A stretch of 64,000 nucleotides of DNA from NCBI GenBank assembly GCA_947474705.1, contig CANJJS010000019.1, positions 1-64,000 on the forward strand. The letters are read 5' to 3'. Made by a program: the position numbers and the translations under genes. This DNA comes from Acetobacteraceae bacterium (GTDB lineage: Bacteria; Pseudomonadota; Alphaproteobacteria; Acetobacterales; Acetobacteraceae). Below are positions 25,933-37,494 of the stretch, one piece after another. Positions within the stretch are counted from its first letter, which is position 1. Every line of letters starts with the position of its first letter. Below the pieces are notes generated by a model that was not told where the DNA came from, searched no databases, and saw nothing but the letters and a program-made list of their open reading frames with translations.

Positions 25933-27054
25933 ATGAACAAATCGCCAGATTTTCGTCCAGACGGCGAGCGCCTGATCGGCCTCGATCTCGCCCGCGCACT
26001 GGCGATCGCGATGGTCCTCGTTAACCACTGGACCGCGCATTTTAGTCTTTGGTCCGGCCAGGCCAGCATTTCGCCGCTGTGGGATTTTCTCGGCGATGCC
26101 GGTGTCGGATTGTTTTTCGCGCTCAGCGGTTTCCTGATCGGACGAATTCTGCTCGATATGCGCGCCGGTTGGCGAGACCTGCGAATCTTTCTGACCCGGC
26201 GCGCCCTGCGCACCTTGCCGCTCTATTTCCTTTGGCTGACCTTGCTGCTCGCGGTGTTTCCGCCCGCGGGCGGCGTCGCGGCGATCGGCCCGCGATACGC
26301 CACTCTGACCCAGAACCTGATCGCGCCCATGCCCGCGAATTTTTATTTCGCGGTATCCTGGTCGCTGGCCGTGGAGGAATGGTTTTACCTCCTGTCCGGA
26401 ATCGCGATTGTCGGGCTCTCCCTGCTGCTCGGCCGCCGCCGCGCGGTCTGGTGCTACCTCGCCTTGTTTCTCCTCGCCCCCATGGCGGCGCGCTTTTTGC
26501 ACGACGACTGGCGTGCCCTGGTGCCGTTCCGCCTCGACGAGATCGCGTACGGCGTGCTTTTCGCGTCGCTTTATCGCGCCGAGAGCGCCCTGTTCCGGCA
26601 TCCCTGGTTTGCGCTGGGCGGCGGTCTGTCGCTCGTCGCCTTCGCCGCTTTCGGCCTGCCCTCGCTTCTGGGAAGCTGGAGCGCGTATCTGACCGGTGAG
26701 ATCGTGGCGATCGGATTCGCGCTGTGCCTGCCCGCCGCGCTCCGGGCCAGACGCGCGCCCGCCTGGTTCGCCGCGCCGGTGGCCTGGATCGGCACACGGT
26801 CATACGCGCTCTATATCGTTCACCTGACCGTGCTCGTGGATATCGTGGAAGTCCGCCTTTTCGAACCGGGCCTGATGTCCTTGCCACTGAGCATGATCCT
26901 GGCGATTGTCCTGCCTTTCGGACTCGCCGAACTGTCATGGCGCTTCGTGGAAACCCCGATGCTGCGCCTGCGCCCGCGCCATGATACGCGAACCCGCACC
27001 GGCCGGACCCAGAGAGTCACGCTTCCCGCGGCCACCGTGCCGGCCTCCGCCTGA
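25933..27054 (+). CDS. Acyltransferase 3 family membrane protein (OafA/YrhL-like)
   Basis: A 373-residue polytopic membrane protein with about ten hydrophobic helices. The N-terminus GLDLARALAIAMVLVNHW has the conserved catalytic-region His in helix 1, followed by GDAGVGLFFALSGFLIGRIL and WSLAVEEWFYLL. These are the family signatures. Such enzymes O-acetylate or acylate surface sugars such as LPS, Nod factor or peptidoglycan from cytoplasmic acyl-CoA. The tail after about 350 is an Arg/Thr-rich cytoplasmic segment. No adjacent polysaccharide genes identify the acceptor. TTAACC and TATAAC elements at about 25880-25902 may be its promoter. Confidence 0.88.
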   Translation: MNKSPDFRPDGERLIGLDLARALAIAMVLVNHWTAHFSLWSGQASISPLWDFLGDAGVGLFFALSGFLIGRILLDMRAGWRDLRIFLTRRALRTLPLYFLWLTLLLAVFPPAGGVAAIGPRYATLTQNLIAPMPANFYFAVSWSLAVEEWFYLLSGIAIVGLSLLLGRRRAVWCYLALFLLAPMAARFLHDDWRALVPFRLDEIAYGVLFASLYRAESALFRHPWFALGGGLSLVAFAAFGLPSLLGSWSAYLTGEIVAIGFALCLPAALRARRAPAWFAAPVAWIGTRSYALYIVHLTVLVDIVEVRLFEPGLMSLPLSMILAIVLPFGLAELSWRFVETPMLRLRPRHDTRTRTGRTQRVTLPAATVPASA

Positions 27055-27138
27055 CGCACCTCCCTCCGTTCCGGCCGCCCTTGACCTCGCCCGCGCCGCA
27101 TGGCCCATGACGTCTCAGGTTGACTGAGGAAATCGTGC

Positions 27139-28284
27139 ATGGCCCCGGTGCCCTTCGCCCTGAACGTCCCGGACACCGCGATCGCGGACCTAAAAGCGCG
27201 CCTCGCCCTCACCCGTTTCCCCGACTCCGCCCCCGGCGCCCCCTGGGCTTTTGGCACCAGCGTCGAATACGCCAAAGACCTCGTGGGATACTGGAAAGAT
27301 CGCTTCCACTGGCGCGTTGAGGAAGCGGCATTGAATGCCTTCCCGCAGTTCAAGGTGGCGATGCCGGATGTGGACCTGCACTACCTCCACGTCCCCGGCG
27401 TTGGACCGAACCCCTACCCGTTGCTGCTGCTGCACGGCTGGCCCGGTTCGGTGTACGAGTTCCTGGATATTATCCCCCGCCTGACCGACCCCGCGCGCTT
27501 TGGCGGCGATCCGAAAGACGCCTTCACCGTCGTGGCGCCGTCCCTGCCGGGCTACGGCCTGTCGTTCAAACCCGGCCAGAAACGATTTTCGCTCCAGGAC
27601 ATCGCCGCCACCACTCACGCGCTGATGACCGAAACGCTTGGCTACAAGACATTCGCGGTGCAGGGCGGCGACTGGGGCGCCGGCACGGCGTCGATGATTG
27701 GCAACACGTTTCCGGCGTCGGTGTGCGGGATCCATATCAACCTGCTGTTCGTCCCGAGGGAACGGCCCGATGGCCCGCCCTCGCCAGAGTCCCAGAAATA
27801 CGCCGACGACCTCGCGCACTGGCTGAAAGAGGAAACCGGCTACCAGCAAATACAGGGCACCAAACCGCAAACCCTGTCCTTCGCGCTGACCGACTCCCCC
27901 GCCGGACTCGCCGCCTGGATCGTGGAGAAATTCCGCTCCTGGTCCGACTGCGACGGCATCCCGGAAAACGCTGTTTCCCGCGACCGCATGCTCGCGAATA
28001 TTTCCCTGTATTGGTTCACCGGCGCCATCGGTTCGTCCTTCTGGCCCTACTACGCGCGCCTGCACGATACCTGGCCGATCTCTCCCGCGAACCCCATAAC
28101 GGTCCCGACCGGATATGCGGCGTTTCCGAAAGAGATCGTCCGTCCGCCGCGCGCGATCGCGGCGAAAACCTATACCAATATCCAACGCTGGACCGAAATG
28201 AAGAAAGGCGGGCATTTCGCGGCCATGGAACAGCCCGAGGCACTCGCCGCCGAAATTCAGGCCTTCTTCCGGCCTCTCCGATAA
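27139..28284 (+). CDS. Epoxide hydrolase (microsomal-type, EHN domain)
   Basis: A 381-residue alpha/beta hydrolase with the N-terminal EHN lid (about 1-110; ALNVPDTAIADLKARLALTRFPD in part). The oxyanion motif is HGWPGS (99-104), the nucleophile Asp178 is in VQGGDWGAGTA, and the C-terminal catalytic His is in KKGGHFAAMEQPE. These enzymes open epoxides to diols. The flavin monooxygenase gene follows 15 bases later on the same strand, so the pair could form an epoxide and then open it. Confidence 0.92.
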   Translation: MAPVPFALNVPDTAIADLKARLALTRFPDSAPGAPWAFGTSVEYAKDLVGYWKDRFHWRVEEAALNAFPQFKVAMPDVDLHYLHVPGVGPNPYPLLLLHGWPGSVYEFLDIIPRLTDPARFGGDPKDAFTVVAPSLPGYGLSFKPGQKRFSLQDIAATTHALMTETLGYKTFAVQGGDWGAGTASMIGNTFPASVCGIHINLLFVPRERPDGPPSPESQKYADDLAHWLKEETGYQQIQGTKPQTLSFALTDSPAGLAAWIVEKFRSWSDCDGIPENAVSRDRMLANISLYWFTGAIGSSFWPYYARLHDTWPISPANPITVPTGYAAFPKEIVRPPRAIAAKTYTNIQRWTEMKKGGHFAAMEQPEALAAEIQAFFRPLR

Positions 28285-28299
28285 TCCAAGGAAACCCCC

Positions 28300-29502
28300 A
28301 TGTCCCAACACGAAGGCCTCCGCTTCGGCATCTTCCTCGCCCCCTTCCACCGCGTCGGCGATAACCCGACCCTGGCGCTGCACCGCGACCTCGAACTGAT
28401 CCAGTGGCTCGACCATCTCGGTTACGACGAGGCCTGGATTGGCGAGCATCATTCCGCCGGCTGGGAAATCATCGCCTCCCCCGAAGTCGTGATCGGCGTC
28501 GCCGCCGACCGCACCAAACGCATCATGTTGGGCTCCGGGGTTTCCAGCCTACCCTACCACCACCCGCTGATCCTGGCGCAACGTTTCGTCCAGCTCGACC
28601 ACATGACCCGGGGACGCGTCATGTTGGGCTGCGGGCCCGGCGCGCTCGCTTCCGACGCCTACATGATGGGGATCGAGGCGGAAACGCAACGGACCCGCAT
28701 GGACGAATCCCTCACCGCGATCATGGCGCTGCTGGAAGGCAAAGCGCCCGTCACGATGAAGACCGACTGGTTCGAATTGCGCGAGGCACGGCTGCACCTC
28801 CGGCCCTACACAAAAGGCGGATTTCCGATCGCCGTCGCCTCCGCCACCACCCCAGCGGGGCCCCAGGCCGCCGGGAAATTCGGCCTGGGCATGCTGTCGA
28901 TTGGCGCCGGCCTGCCGGGCGGGCCGTCCAAACTCGCCGACGCCTGGCAAACGGTGGAAACAGAGGCCGCGAAATACGACCGCAAGGTCAGCCGCGACGA
29001 CTGGCGCCTGGTCGTCAACATGCATTGCGCCGAAACCGACGAAATCGCTTTCAACGACGTCCGCGTTGGCGAGCGCATGGAAACCCAGTCCTATTTCTCT
29101 GAAACTCTGGGCCGTCCCCCCATGCGCAGCGAAAATCCGCTGCAAGAGGGCCTCGCCGCCGGCACAACCTTGGTCGGTTCGCCCGACACGCTGAAGGACG
29201 GCATCGACCGCCTGTTGGCCTACACCAAAGGCGGCGCCGGTGCTGTCCTGTTCCGCTGCCACGACTGGGCCAATCGCGAGGCCACGATGCGCAGCTACGA
29301 ACTCTTCGCCCGCTGGGTCATGCCCCGCTTCCAGGGCAGCGCCGATGCGCCGAGCGACTCGCGCGAATGGGTCAGCGAAAACCGGAGCGGGATCTTCGGC
29401 CCGCGCCTGAACGCGCTCCGGAAAGCCTTCACCGACACCGGCCGCGATGTGCCGGACATGCTGAAGGTCCAGGTTCACACCGGCCCGACCAAAGTCTTCT
29501 GA
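28300..29502 (+). CDS. LLM-class flavin-dependent monooxygenase (LimB-like)
   Basis: A 400-residue bacterial-luciferase-family enzyme using reduced FMN. LRFGIFLAPFHRVGDNPTLAL, WLDHLGYDEAWIGEHHSAGWE and LGSGVSSLPYHHPLILAQRFVQLD (in part) mark the fold; GRVMLGCGPGALASDAYMMG follows. The HH in GEHHS and the overall layout resemble limonene 1,2-monooxygenase-type proteins. It starts behind AAGGAAA, 15 bases after the epoxide hydrolase, so they are almost certainly co-transcribed. Its flavin reductase is not in view. Confidence 0.87.
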   Translation: MSQHEGLRFGIFLAPFHRVGDNPTLALHRDLELIQWLDHLGYDEAWIGEHHSAGWEIIASPEVVIGVAADRTKRIMLGSGVSSLPYHHPLILAQRFVQLDHMTRGRVMLGCGPGALASDAYMMGIEAETQRTRMDESLTAIMALLEGKAPVTMKTDWFELREARLHLRPYTKGGFPIAVASATTPAGPQAAGKFGLGMLSIGAGLPGGPSKLADAWQTVETEAAKYDRKVSRDDWRLVVNMHCAETDEIAFNDVRVGERMETQSYFSETLGRPPMRSENPLQEGLAAGTTLVGSPDTLKDGIDRLLAYTKGGAGAVLFRCHDWANREATMRSYELFARWVMPRFQGSADAPSDSREWVSENRSGIFGPRLNALRKAFTDTGRDVPDMLKVQVHTGPTKVF

Positions 29503-29538
29503 CGGCCGGGCGCGCGGGGAGGCTGTCCTCCCCGCGGC

Positions 29539-29904
29539 CTACAGAACGACCCGGGTTTCGATCCGCACCGAGTCGTATTCGGCGCGCAACCCCGTGGCGT
29601 CCCGTTCCATCAGGCCGGCGTTGACCAGGGCTTCCACGTCCTCGTGAACCCGCCGGTAATCCCGGCCCAGTGCCAGAGCCAGGGCGCGGATGCTGCGCGC
29701 GGGGTGGCGGTGGAGGTGGCGCAGCATTTCCAGCCGGCGCGGCGTCAGAACGCGGGTGAAGAGTTCGACGTTTTCGAAGCCGGCGTGGCGCTCGGCGTTG
29801 CCCGCGGTGAGTTCGCCTCGGTCGGCGCGCGCCCAGGCGTCGATGAAGCGGTGTCCCATGGCGTCGAGGGAGTCGCCGATGTGGATTTGCAATTCCTGTG
29901 TCAT
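29539..29904 (-). CDS. Antitoxin-like winged-helix DNA-binding protein (TumE partner)
   Basis: A 121-residue protein. The first half is helical; the second half is a winged helix: LTPRRLEMLRHLHRHPARSI, then ALGRDYRRVHEDVEALVNAGL. This is the HVO_A0114-type putative DNA-binding family, the usual partner of TumE toxins. Start ATG 29904 follows AGGAG and overlaps the toxin stop (ATGA), so toxin and antitoxin are coupled with the toxin first. It probably neutralises the toxin and represses the pair's promoter. Confidence 0.78.
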   Translation of the reverse strand: MTQELQIHIGDSLDAMGHRFIDAWARADRGELTAGNAERHAGFENVELFTRVLTPRRLEMLRHLHRHPARSIRALALALGRDYRRVHEDVEALVNAGLMERDATGLRAEYDSVRIETRVVL

Positions 29905-30197
29905 AATCTTGCTCCTTCCGCGACGGATCGCACCGCGGCTTTGAAATCCTCGATTAATTGGGCCGGTCCCCGGAACACGTAAGGCTGTTCCGTTTCTCGG
30001 ATATGGACGTGATCGCCTTTGCCGCGTTCGTTGTCGAACAGCACGATGCGTTCGCCGGGCCGCCCGAAAAACAGAGCGTATTTGAAGCGGTGTTCGGATG
30101 GCGGGACCGGTTCCGCGACAGCCCAGATGCGCATTTCGACGATGAAACCGCCTTCCCAAATTTCGCGGTCTTCGAACAACAAGGTGGCGCGTGGCAT
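29901..30197 (-). CDS. tumE: TumE-family toxin
   Basis: A 98-residue basic and aromatic-rich small protein. It carries FIVEMRIWAVAEPVPPSEHR, FKYALFFGRPGERIVLFDNE and GKGDHVHIRETEQPYVF, the core pattern of TumE-family toxins (VxMxxW, PVPPSxHxxKYxLxYG, RxxxYDNExGKGDHxH). The mode of action of TumE is not settled; the family is named with a type II toxin-antitoxin module. It is the upstream gene of a two-gene unit, 40 bases from the vsr stop. Confidence 0.82.
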   Translation of the reverse strand: MPRATLLFEDREIWEGGFIVEMRIWAVAEPVPPSEHRFKYALFFGRPGERIVLFDNERGKGDHVHIRETEQPYVFRGPAQLIEDFKAAVRSVAEGARL

Positions 30198-30237
30198 GGT
30201 GCGATCCTATAACCAAGCCGAACGATGACCGCAAGCA

Positions 30238-30678
30238 TCATATGTCATTGTGACGCACCGTCGCCGCCAGAGCCTCCAACGATGCCCGATCGCCTGTTTG
30301 ACACTCCCAGATCGTCAGCACCCGCCATCCGGCCTCCTTCAGCGCCGCCGCCTGCCGCGCGTCCCGCGCCACATTCCCCGCGAATTTCGCCTTCCAGAAA
30401 TCCACGCGAGACTTTGGCATCCGCGTCAACGGGCAGGCCGGGTCCGGATGCCGGTGCCAGATGCACCCGTGAACGAACACCACCGTCCGGCGGCCCGGAA
30501 ACACCAGGTCCGGCCGCGCGCCCGCGACTCGCGTTTGCAACCGGTACCGCAATCCCGCCGCATGCAGAAACCGCCGCACGCGCAGCTCCGGCTTCGTGTC
30601 CCGATCCCGCACCAGCGCCATCCGCGCCGAGCGTTCCGCGCGCGTCAGCGGGTCCGGCCCCCCTCTGTCCCGTGTCAT
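30238..30678 (-). CDS. vsr: Very short patch repair endonuclease Vsr
   Basis: A 146-residue nuclease that nicks T:G mismatches arising from deamination of 5-methylcytosine. Diagnostic segments are TRAERSARMALVRDRDTKPE, RPDLVFPGRRTVVFVHGCIWHRH (metal and zinc residues, in part) and SRVDFWKAKFAGNVARD, ending LTIWECQ. ATG 30678 gives the standard N-terminus; an upstream ATG at 30693 is also in frame. Vsr normally sits beside a cytosine methyltransferase gene (dcm); none is present, so this copy is an orphan, next to the toxin-antitoxin pair. Confidence 0.9.
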   Translation of the reverse strand: MTRDRGGPDPLTRAERSARMALVRDRDTKPELRVRRFLHAAGLRYRLQTRVAGARPDLVFPGRRTVVFVHGCIWHRHPDPACPLTRMPKSRVDFWKAKFAGNVARDARQAAALKEAGWRVLTIWECQTGDRASLEALAATVRHNDI

Positions 30679-30704
30679 CCTGGCCACCCCCATCCATATA
30701 TAAC
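30673..30704 (+). promoter_or_regulatory. Candidate promoter of the atp operon
   Basis: TATATAAC at 30697-30704 is the only AT-rich patch before atpH, about 140 bases upstream. TGTCAT at 30673-30678 lies 18 bases before TATATA and could be the -35. The same patch may serve the minus-strand vsr gene. Evidence is sequence composition only. Confidence 0.35.
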
Positions 30705-30842
30705 GCGCCGGGCGCGGTTTCCGCCCGCCCCCGTGTTGCGCGGCGGGGGAACCGCTGCTAGAGGGTCGCGCGCCGGTTCGGGCCGGCCGATCCCGATCAC
30801 GTCCGCGCGCCCATGGTCGTACCGTGGCGCGTGGCCAGAAAA

Positions 30843-31424
30843 ATGGAAACGCACGTGGCGTCTGAAGCTACGACGATTGCGAAAGGCGGCGGCCTCGCCG
30901 ACCGCTATGCCGCCGCGCTTTACGCGCATGCCGACGAGTCCAATGCCCTGGACGCCGTCGTCTCCGAAATGGAGTCCCTGGGCCGGCTCATCGACGAAAG
31001 CGCGGATTTCCGCCGCCTGATCGAGTCGCCCTTGATCGATGTCACCCTTGGCACCAAGGCCGCCCTCGCGGTGCTGGAGCAACAAGGATTCGGCAAGCAG
31101 ATCCGGGATTTCGTCGGCGTGATCTCCACCAACCGCCGCCTGCGCGCGCTGCGGGAGATCGTGACGGCGTTTTCCACATTGGTCGCCGACCGCCGCGGGA
31201 TCATCACCGCGCAGGTGACCACCGCGGTGCCGATGCTCGACCGTCAGCGGACCGCGTTGCGCGCCCGGCTGATCGAAGCGGGTTACGGCAACGTCAATAT
31301 ACAAGAGCAGGTCCAGCCGGACATGCTTGGCGGCATGATCGTCCGGATCGGTGCCCGCCTGTACGATACCAGTCTGAAATCCCGGCTGCAGCGCCTGCAG
31401 TACGCCATGAAGGGAGCCGCTTGA
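30843..31424 (+). CDS. atpH: F1 ATP synthase subunit delta
   Basis: A 193-residue subunit of the F1 peripheral stalk. [24 protein letters not shown] in part is the family N-terminal helix; [23 protein letters not shown] and the C-terminal IQPDMLGG-type motif ([21 protein letters not shown]) complete it. It joins F1 to the b-subunits. ATG 30843 is used; a GTG at 30855 is an alternative. It ends one base before atpA starts. Confidence 0.93.
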   Translation: METHVASEATTIAKGGGLADRYAAALYAHADESNALDAVVSEMESLGRLIDESADFRRLIESPLIDVTLGTKAALAVLEQQGFGKQIRDFVGVISTNRRLRALREIVTAFSTLVADRRGIITAQVTTAVPMLDRQRTALRARLIEAGYGNVNIQEQVQPDMLGGMIVRIGARLYDTSLKSRLQRLQYAMKGAA

Positions 31425-31425
31425 T

Positions 31426-32958
<1,533 letters not shown>

Positions 32959-32970
32959 GGAACGCATCCC

Positions 32971-33852
32971 ATGCCAAGTTTGAAGGCACTGCGGATGCGG
33001 ATCAACAGCGTCAAATCGACGCAGAAGATCACGTCCGCGATGAAGATGGTGGCGGCGTCGAAGTTGCGGCGCGCGCAGCAGCAGGCCGAGGCGGCGCGTC
33101 CCTACGCGATCCGCATGGGCCGGATGCTGAACGCGCTGGCGGCGTCGGTCGCGGATTCTCCGTCGGCGCCGGCGTTGCTGGCGGGGACGGGCAAGGATCA
33201 GGTGCATTTGCTCATCGTCGTGACGGCGGATCGCGGTTTGGCGGGCGCCTTCAACTCCAGCATCGGCCGCGCGGCTCGCACGCGCGCCCGGGCGCTGGAA
33301 GCGGCGGGCAAAACGGTCAAAATTCTGGCCGTGGGCCGCAAGGGGCGCGACTATTTGCGCCGCGAACTGGGTTCGCGCATCGTCGGCGACATCTCCTACG
33401 CCGGAAAGCGCCGGATCGATTACGGCGACGCCGACGCGCTGGCGAAGCAGGTGACGGCGATGCTGTTCGCCGGCAAGTTCGACGTCGCGACGCTGATCTA
33501 TAACCGGTTCCAGTCGGTGATCGCCCAGATCGTGACGGAACAGCAGTTGATCCCCGCGCCGCCCGTCAAGGACGAAGCGGGCAACAGCGAAACCGCCGCG
33601 ATGCCGGAGTTCGAGCCGGACGAGGAAACCATCCTCAACCGCTTGTTGCCGCAGGCACTTGCCGTGCAGCTTTACACCGCTTTGCTGGAAAGCTCGGCGG
33701 GCGAGCATGGAGCGCGGATGACCGCGATGGACAACGCGACCCGCAATGCCGGCGACATGATCAAGCGTCTGACGCTGAACTACAACCGGGCCCGTCAGGC
33801 CAACATCACACGCGAACTGATCGAGATCATCTCGGGCGCCGAAGCGCTCTGA
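32971..33852 (+). CDS. atpG: F1 ATP synthase subunit gamma
   Basis: A 293-residue rotating central-stalk subunit. The N-terminal coiled coil is [29 protein letters not shown] in part, the Rossmann-like middle has [18 protein letters not shown], and the C-terminal helix has [37 protein letters not shown] in part. The stretch [21 protein letters not shown] is the alphaproteobacterial-type loop. It lies 29 bases before atpD. Confidence 0.97.
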   Translation: MPSLKALRMRINSVKSTQKITSAMKMVAASKLRRAQQQAEAARPYAIRMGRMLNALAASVADSPSAPALLAGTGKDQVHLLIVVTADRGLAGAFNSSIGRAARTRARALEAAGKTVKILAVGRKGRDYLRRELGSRIVGDISYAGKRRIDYGDADALAKQVTAMLFAGKFDVATLIYNRFQSVIAQIVTEQQLIPAPPVKDEAGNSETAAMPEFEPDEETILNRLLPQALAVQLYTALLESSAGEHGARMTAMDNATRNAGDMIKRLTLNYNRARQANITRELIEIISGAEAL

Positions 33853-33863
33853 TATCTCTGTAA

Positions 33864-35318
<1,455 letters not shown>

Positions 35319-35378
35319 TTTAAGAAGTAACCGGCCGGTCCCTCGGGCGCGGCCGGACGACAGGAAAGAACGCGCGCG

Positions 35379-35798
35379 ATGCCCATCAATCTGGAAATCG
35401 TCAGTCCGGAGAAGCTGCTGCTGTCCCGGGATGTGGACATGGTGGTGATCCCGGCCTCGGAAGGCGACATGGGCGTGTTGGAGGGACATTCTCCGACGAC
35501 CGTGACGCTGCGTGGCGGGATCGTGTCGCTGTACGAAGGCGATCGCCTACTGGAAAGCCTGTTCGTCGCGGGCGGGTTCGCGGAGGTGACGCCGGACCGC
35601 TGCACCGTGCTGGCGGGCGAAGCGATGGCCGTGAACGAACTGGATCGCACCGAAGCCGAGAAGCGTCTGCGCGACGCGGAAGAGGCGCATGCGCAGGTCG
35701 ACTCCGACGATCTGGCCGAGGGCGAGTTGGCGCTGGAGCGGGTTCACTCCGCGCGGGCGATGATGGAAGCCATCGACGGGTTGCTGTCGGGGCACTGA
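35379..35798 (+). CDS. atpC: F1 ATP synthase subunit epsilon
   Basis: A 139-residue subunit. The N-terminal beta-sandwich reads INLEIVSPEKLLLSRDVDMV and VIPASEGDMGVLEGHSP, and the C-terminal alpha hairpin (about 85-139) can inhibit ATP hydrolysis. It is the last gene of the F1 cluster, followed by a strong intrinsic terminator. F0 genes (atpB, E, F) are not adjacent, the normal alphaproteobacterial arrangement. Confidence 0.95.
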   Translation: MPINLEIVSPEKLLLSRDVDMVVIPASEGDMGVLEGHSPTTVTLRGGIVSLYEGDRLLESLFVAGGFAEVTPDRCTVLAGEAMAVNELDRTEAEKRLRDAEEAHAQVDSDDLAEGELALERVHSARAMMEAIDGLLSGH

Positions 35799-35826
35799 TC
35801 CGGCGGCTGACGAAAAAGCGAGGAAT

Positions 35827-35853
35827 GGGCCGCGGCGACGCGGCCCTTTTTTT
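35827..35853 (+). terminator. Intrinsic terminator of the atp operon
   Basis: Perfect stem GGGCCGCG (35827-35834) and CGCGGCCC (35839-35846), loop GCGA, followed directly by seven T (35847-35853). It lies 29 bases after the atpC stop. This is the clearest Rho-independent terminator in the window. Confidence 0.92.
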
Positions 35854-35870
35854 GTCTCGTGGCCCGCGCG

Positions 35871-36155
35871 TCAGTTCCAGCGCGGGTTCATGACGGCGAT
35901 CGCCAGGGCGAACAGCCCGTAAAGCAACGCCGGCACACTCAGGACGGCCAGCAGCAGGTTCGCGGGCAGCAAATGCCCCGCGCGGCGAAACCAGATGCCG
36001 CCCGCCACGATCAGGCCGGTTCCGCCCAGAAGAACAGCCCAAATTCCGATGTTGAACGACGACACGGAGCCATCGTTTATCCCGATGACGAAGAAGGCGA
36101 AAAGGATCGCCACCGCGATCGCGTCGATCCCGAGCAAGAGTCGATAAAGAACCAT
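35871..36155 (-). CDS. Small hypothetical membrane protein
   Basis: A 94-residue protein with four strongly hydrophobic segments: IDAIAVAILFAFFVIG, FNIGIWAVLLGGTGLIVAGGIW (in part), LLPANLLLAVLSVPALL and LFALAIAVMNP. Charged residues are few and lie in the loops. No known motif. It is probably an integral inner-membrane protein. It sits between the convergent atp operon and the MFS gene, 43 bases from the latter. Confidence 0.65.
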   Translation of the reverse strand: MVLYRLLLGIDAIAVAILFAFFVIGINDGSVSSFNIGIWAVLLGGTGLIVAGGIWFRRAGHLLPANLLLAVLSVPALLYGLFALAIAVMNPRWN

Positions 36156-36198
36156 ACGCCCGACGGTAGACCGTTCGAGGCCGGTTTCAAAGGCGGCG

Positions 36199-37401
36199 TC
36201 AGATCGCGCGCCACCAGCGCCAGGTCAGGGCCAGCGCCAGCAAACCCAACCCCCCGGTCATCGCCGTCGCGTCGTGCGCGCCGATCCGATCCGCCAGCCA
36301 CCCCAGCCAGACGAACCCGATCGGCCCCGTGCCGATGCAAACCGACAGTACGCCCAGAATGCGCGACCGCATCTCCGGCGGCGCGGCGAGGTACACAATG
36401 GTGGCTTGCATCGTCGAAAATCCCGCGCCGCCGAGTCCCGTCAGCAGCAGCGCGATCCCCGCGATCGCCGGGTTCGTGGTCAGCGCGAAAACGATCAGCG
36501 ACACCGTATAGGCGATGATTCCGCCAAGATAAGCCCGGCCGTACCAGGCCGGTGTCAGCCACAACGCCAGCAGGAACGCACCGGCGAAGGCGCCGATGCC
36601 GTCCAGACTCGCCAGGACGCCGACGCCCTCGGGCCCCAAAAACAGCCGGTCGCGCCCGATCACCGGCACCATGCTGGTGAAGGGCCAGCAGAACACATTG
36701 TAAATGACGGTGACGATCAGCGTCCCGATCAGCCGTTTGTCGCCGCGGACGATCGCGAGTCCCTCGGAGATGCGCGCCAGCACCGCGCCCGCGCCGGGAG
36801 AGGGCGGGATGCGGCTCTGGATCGTCACGGTGGCGGCGATGGCCGTGACGTACATCGCCACGCTCAGGACGAAGACGCCCTCGATTCCGACGCCCGCCAG
36901 CAGGAAGCCGCCCATGGCGGGGCCGATCATGCGGCTGGCGTTGTTGGCGCCGACGTCCAGCGCCATGGCGGTGCCCATGTGTTCGCGCCCCACCACCTCG
37001 CCCATCATCATCCGGCGCACGGGGTTATCGGTGGACCAGCCGCAGCCGTTCACGAAGCTGGCCAGCGCGAGGTGCCAGACCTCCAGGTGTCCGGTCCAGG
37101 CGAGGGCGCCCAGAGCCGAGGATGTTCCGCCCATCAGCACCAGCACGCCGATCAGCGTGGCGCGGCGGTCGAAGCGTTCCGCCAGCGCGCCCAGAAACGC
37201 GCCGAAGAGCCCCATCGGCAGCAGGCGCAGCATCGTCATCATGGCGACGGTGAAGGCGGATTCGGTGCGTTGGTAGACGACGACTCCGATGGCGACGGTT
37301 TCCAGCCAGCGGACGGTGAAGACGATCAGCCCGGCGTACCACAGGCGCCAGAAATCGGGCGCGCTGGCACGCAGCATGCGCCGGAAAGGGGAGCCGGTCA
37401 C
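36199..37401 (-). CDS. MFS transporter (EntS-like / MFS_3)
   Basis: A 400-residue transporter with about twelve helices. The N-terminal FWRLWYAGLIVFTVRWLE and GAFLGALAERFDRRATLIGVLVLMG (motif A region, in part), plus NPVRRMMMGEVVGREHMGTAMALD, match the MFS_3 group that includes the enterobactin exporter EntS. Substrate unknown; such proteins usually export small molecules. The start has GGAGGAAA just upstream. It is the same direction as the tad genes but lies 93 bases beyond tadC. Confidence 0.87.
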   Translation of the reverse strand: MTGSPFRRMLRASAPDFWRLWYAGLIVFTVRWLETVAIGVVVYQRTESAFTVAMMTMLRLLPMGLFGAFLGALAERFDRRATLIGVLVLMGGTSSALGALAWTGHLEVWHLALASFVNGCGWSTDNPVRRMMMGEVVGREHMGTAMALDVGANNASRMIGPAMGGFLLAGVGIEGVFVLSVAMYVTAIAATVTIQSRIPPSPGAGAVLARISEGLAIVRGDKRLIGTLIVTVIYNVFCWPFTSMVPVIGRDRLFLGPEGVGVLASLDGIGAFAGAFLLALWLTPAWYGRAYLGGIIAYTVSLIVFALTTNPAIAGIALLLTGLGGAGFSTMQATIVYLAAPPEMRSRILGVLSVCIGTGPIGFVWLGWLADRIGAHDATAMTGGLGLLALALTWRWWRAI

Positions 37402-37494
37402 GTTTGGGGTTTCCTCCTTGGGGCCGAGTGGGCCACGGGTGGAGGATGCCCGATTTCGCGTTGTGCCGCTATCGACGGGTGGCCGGTCCCGGCC

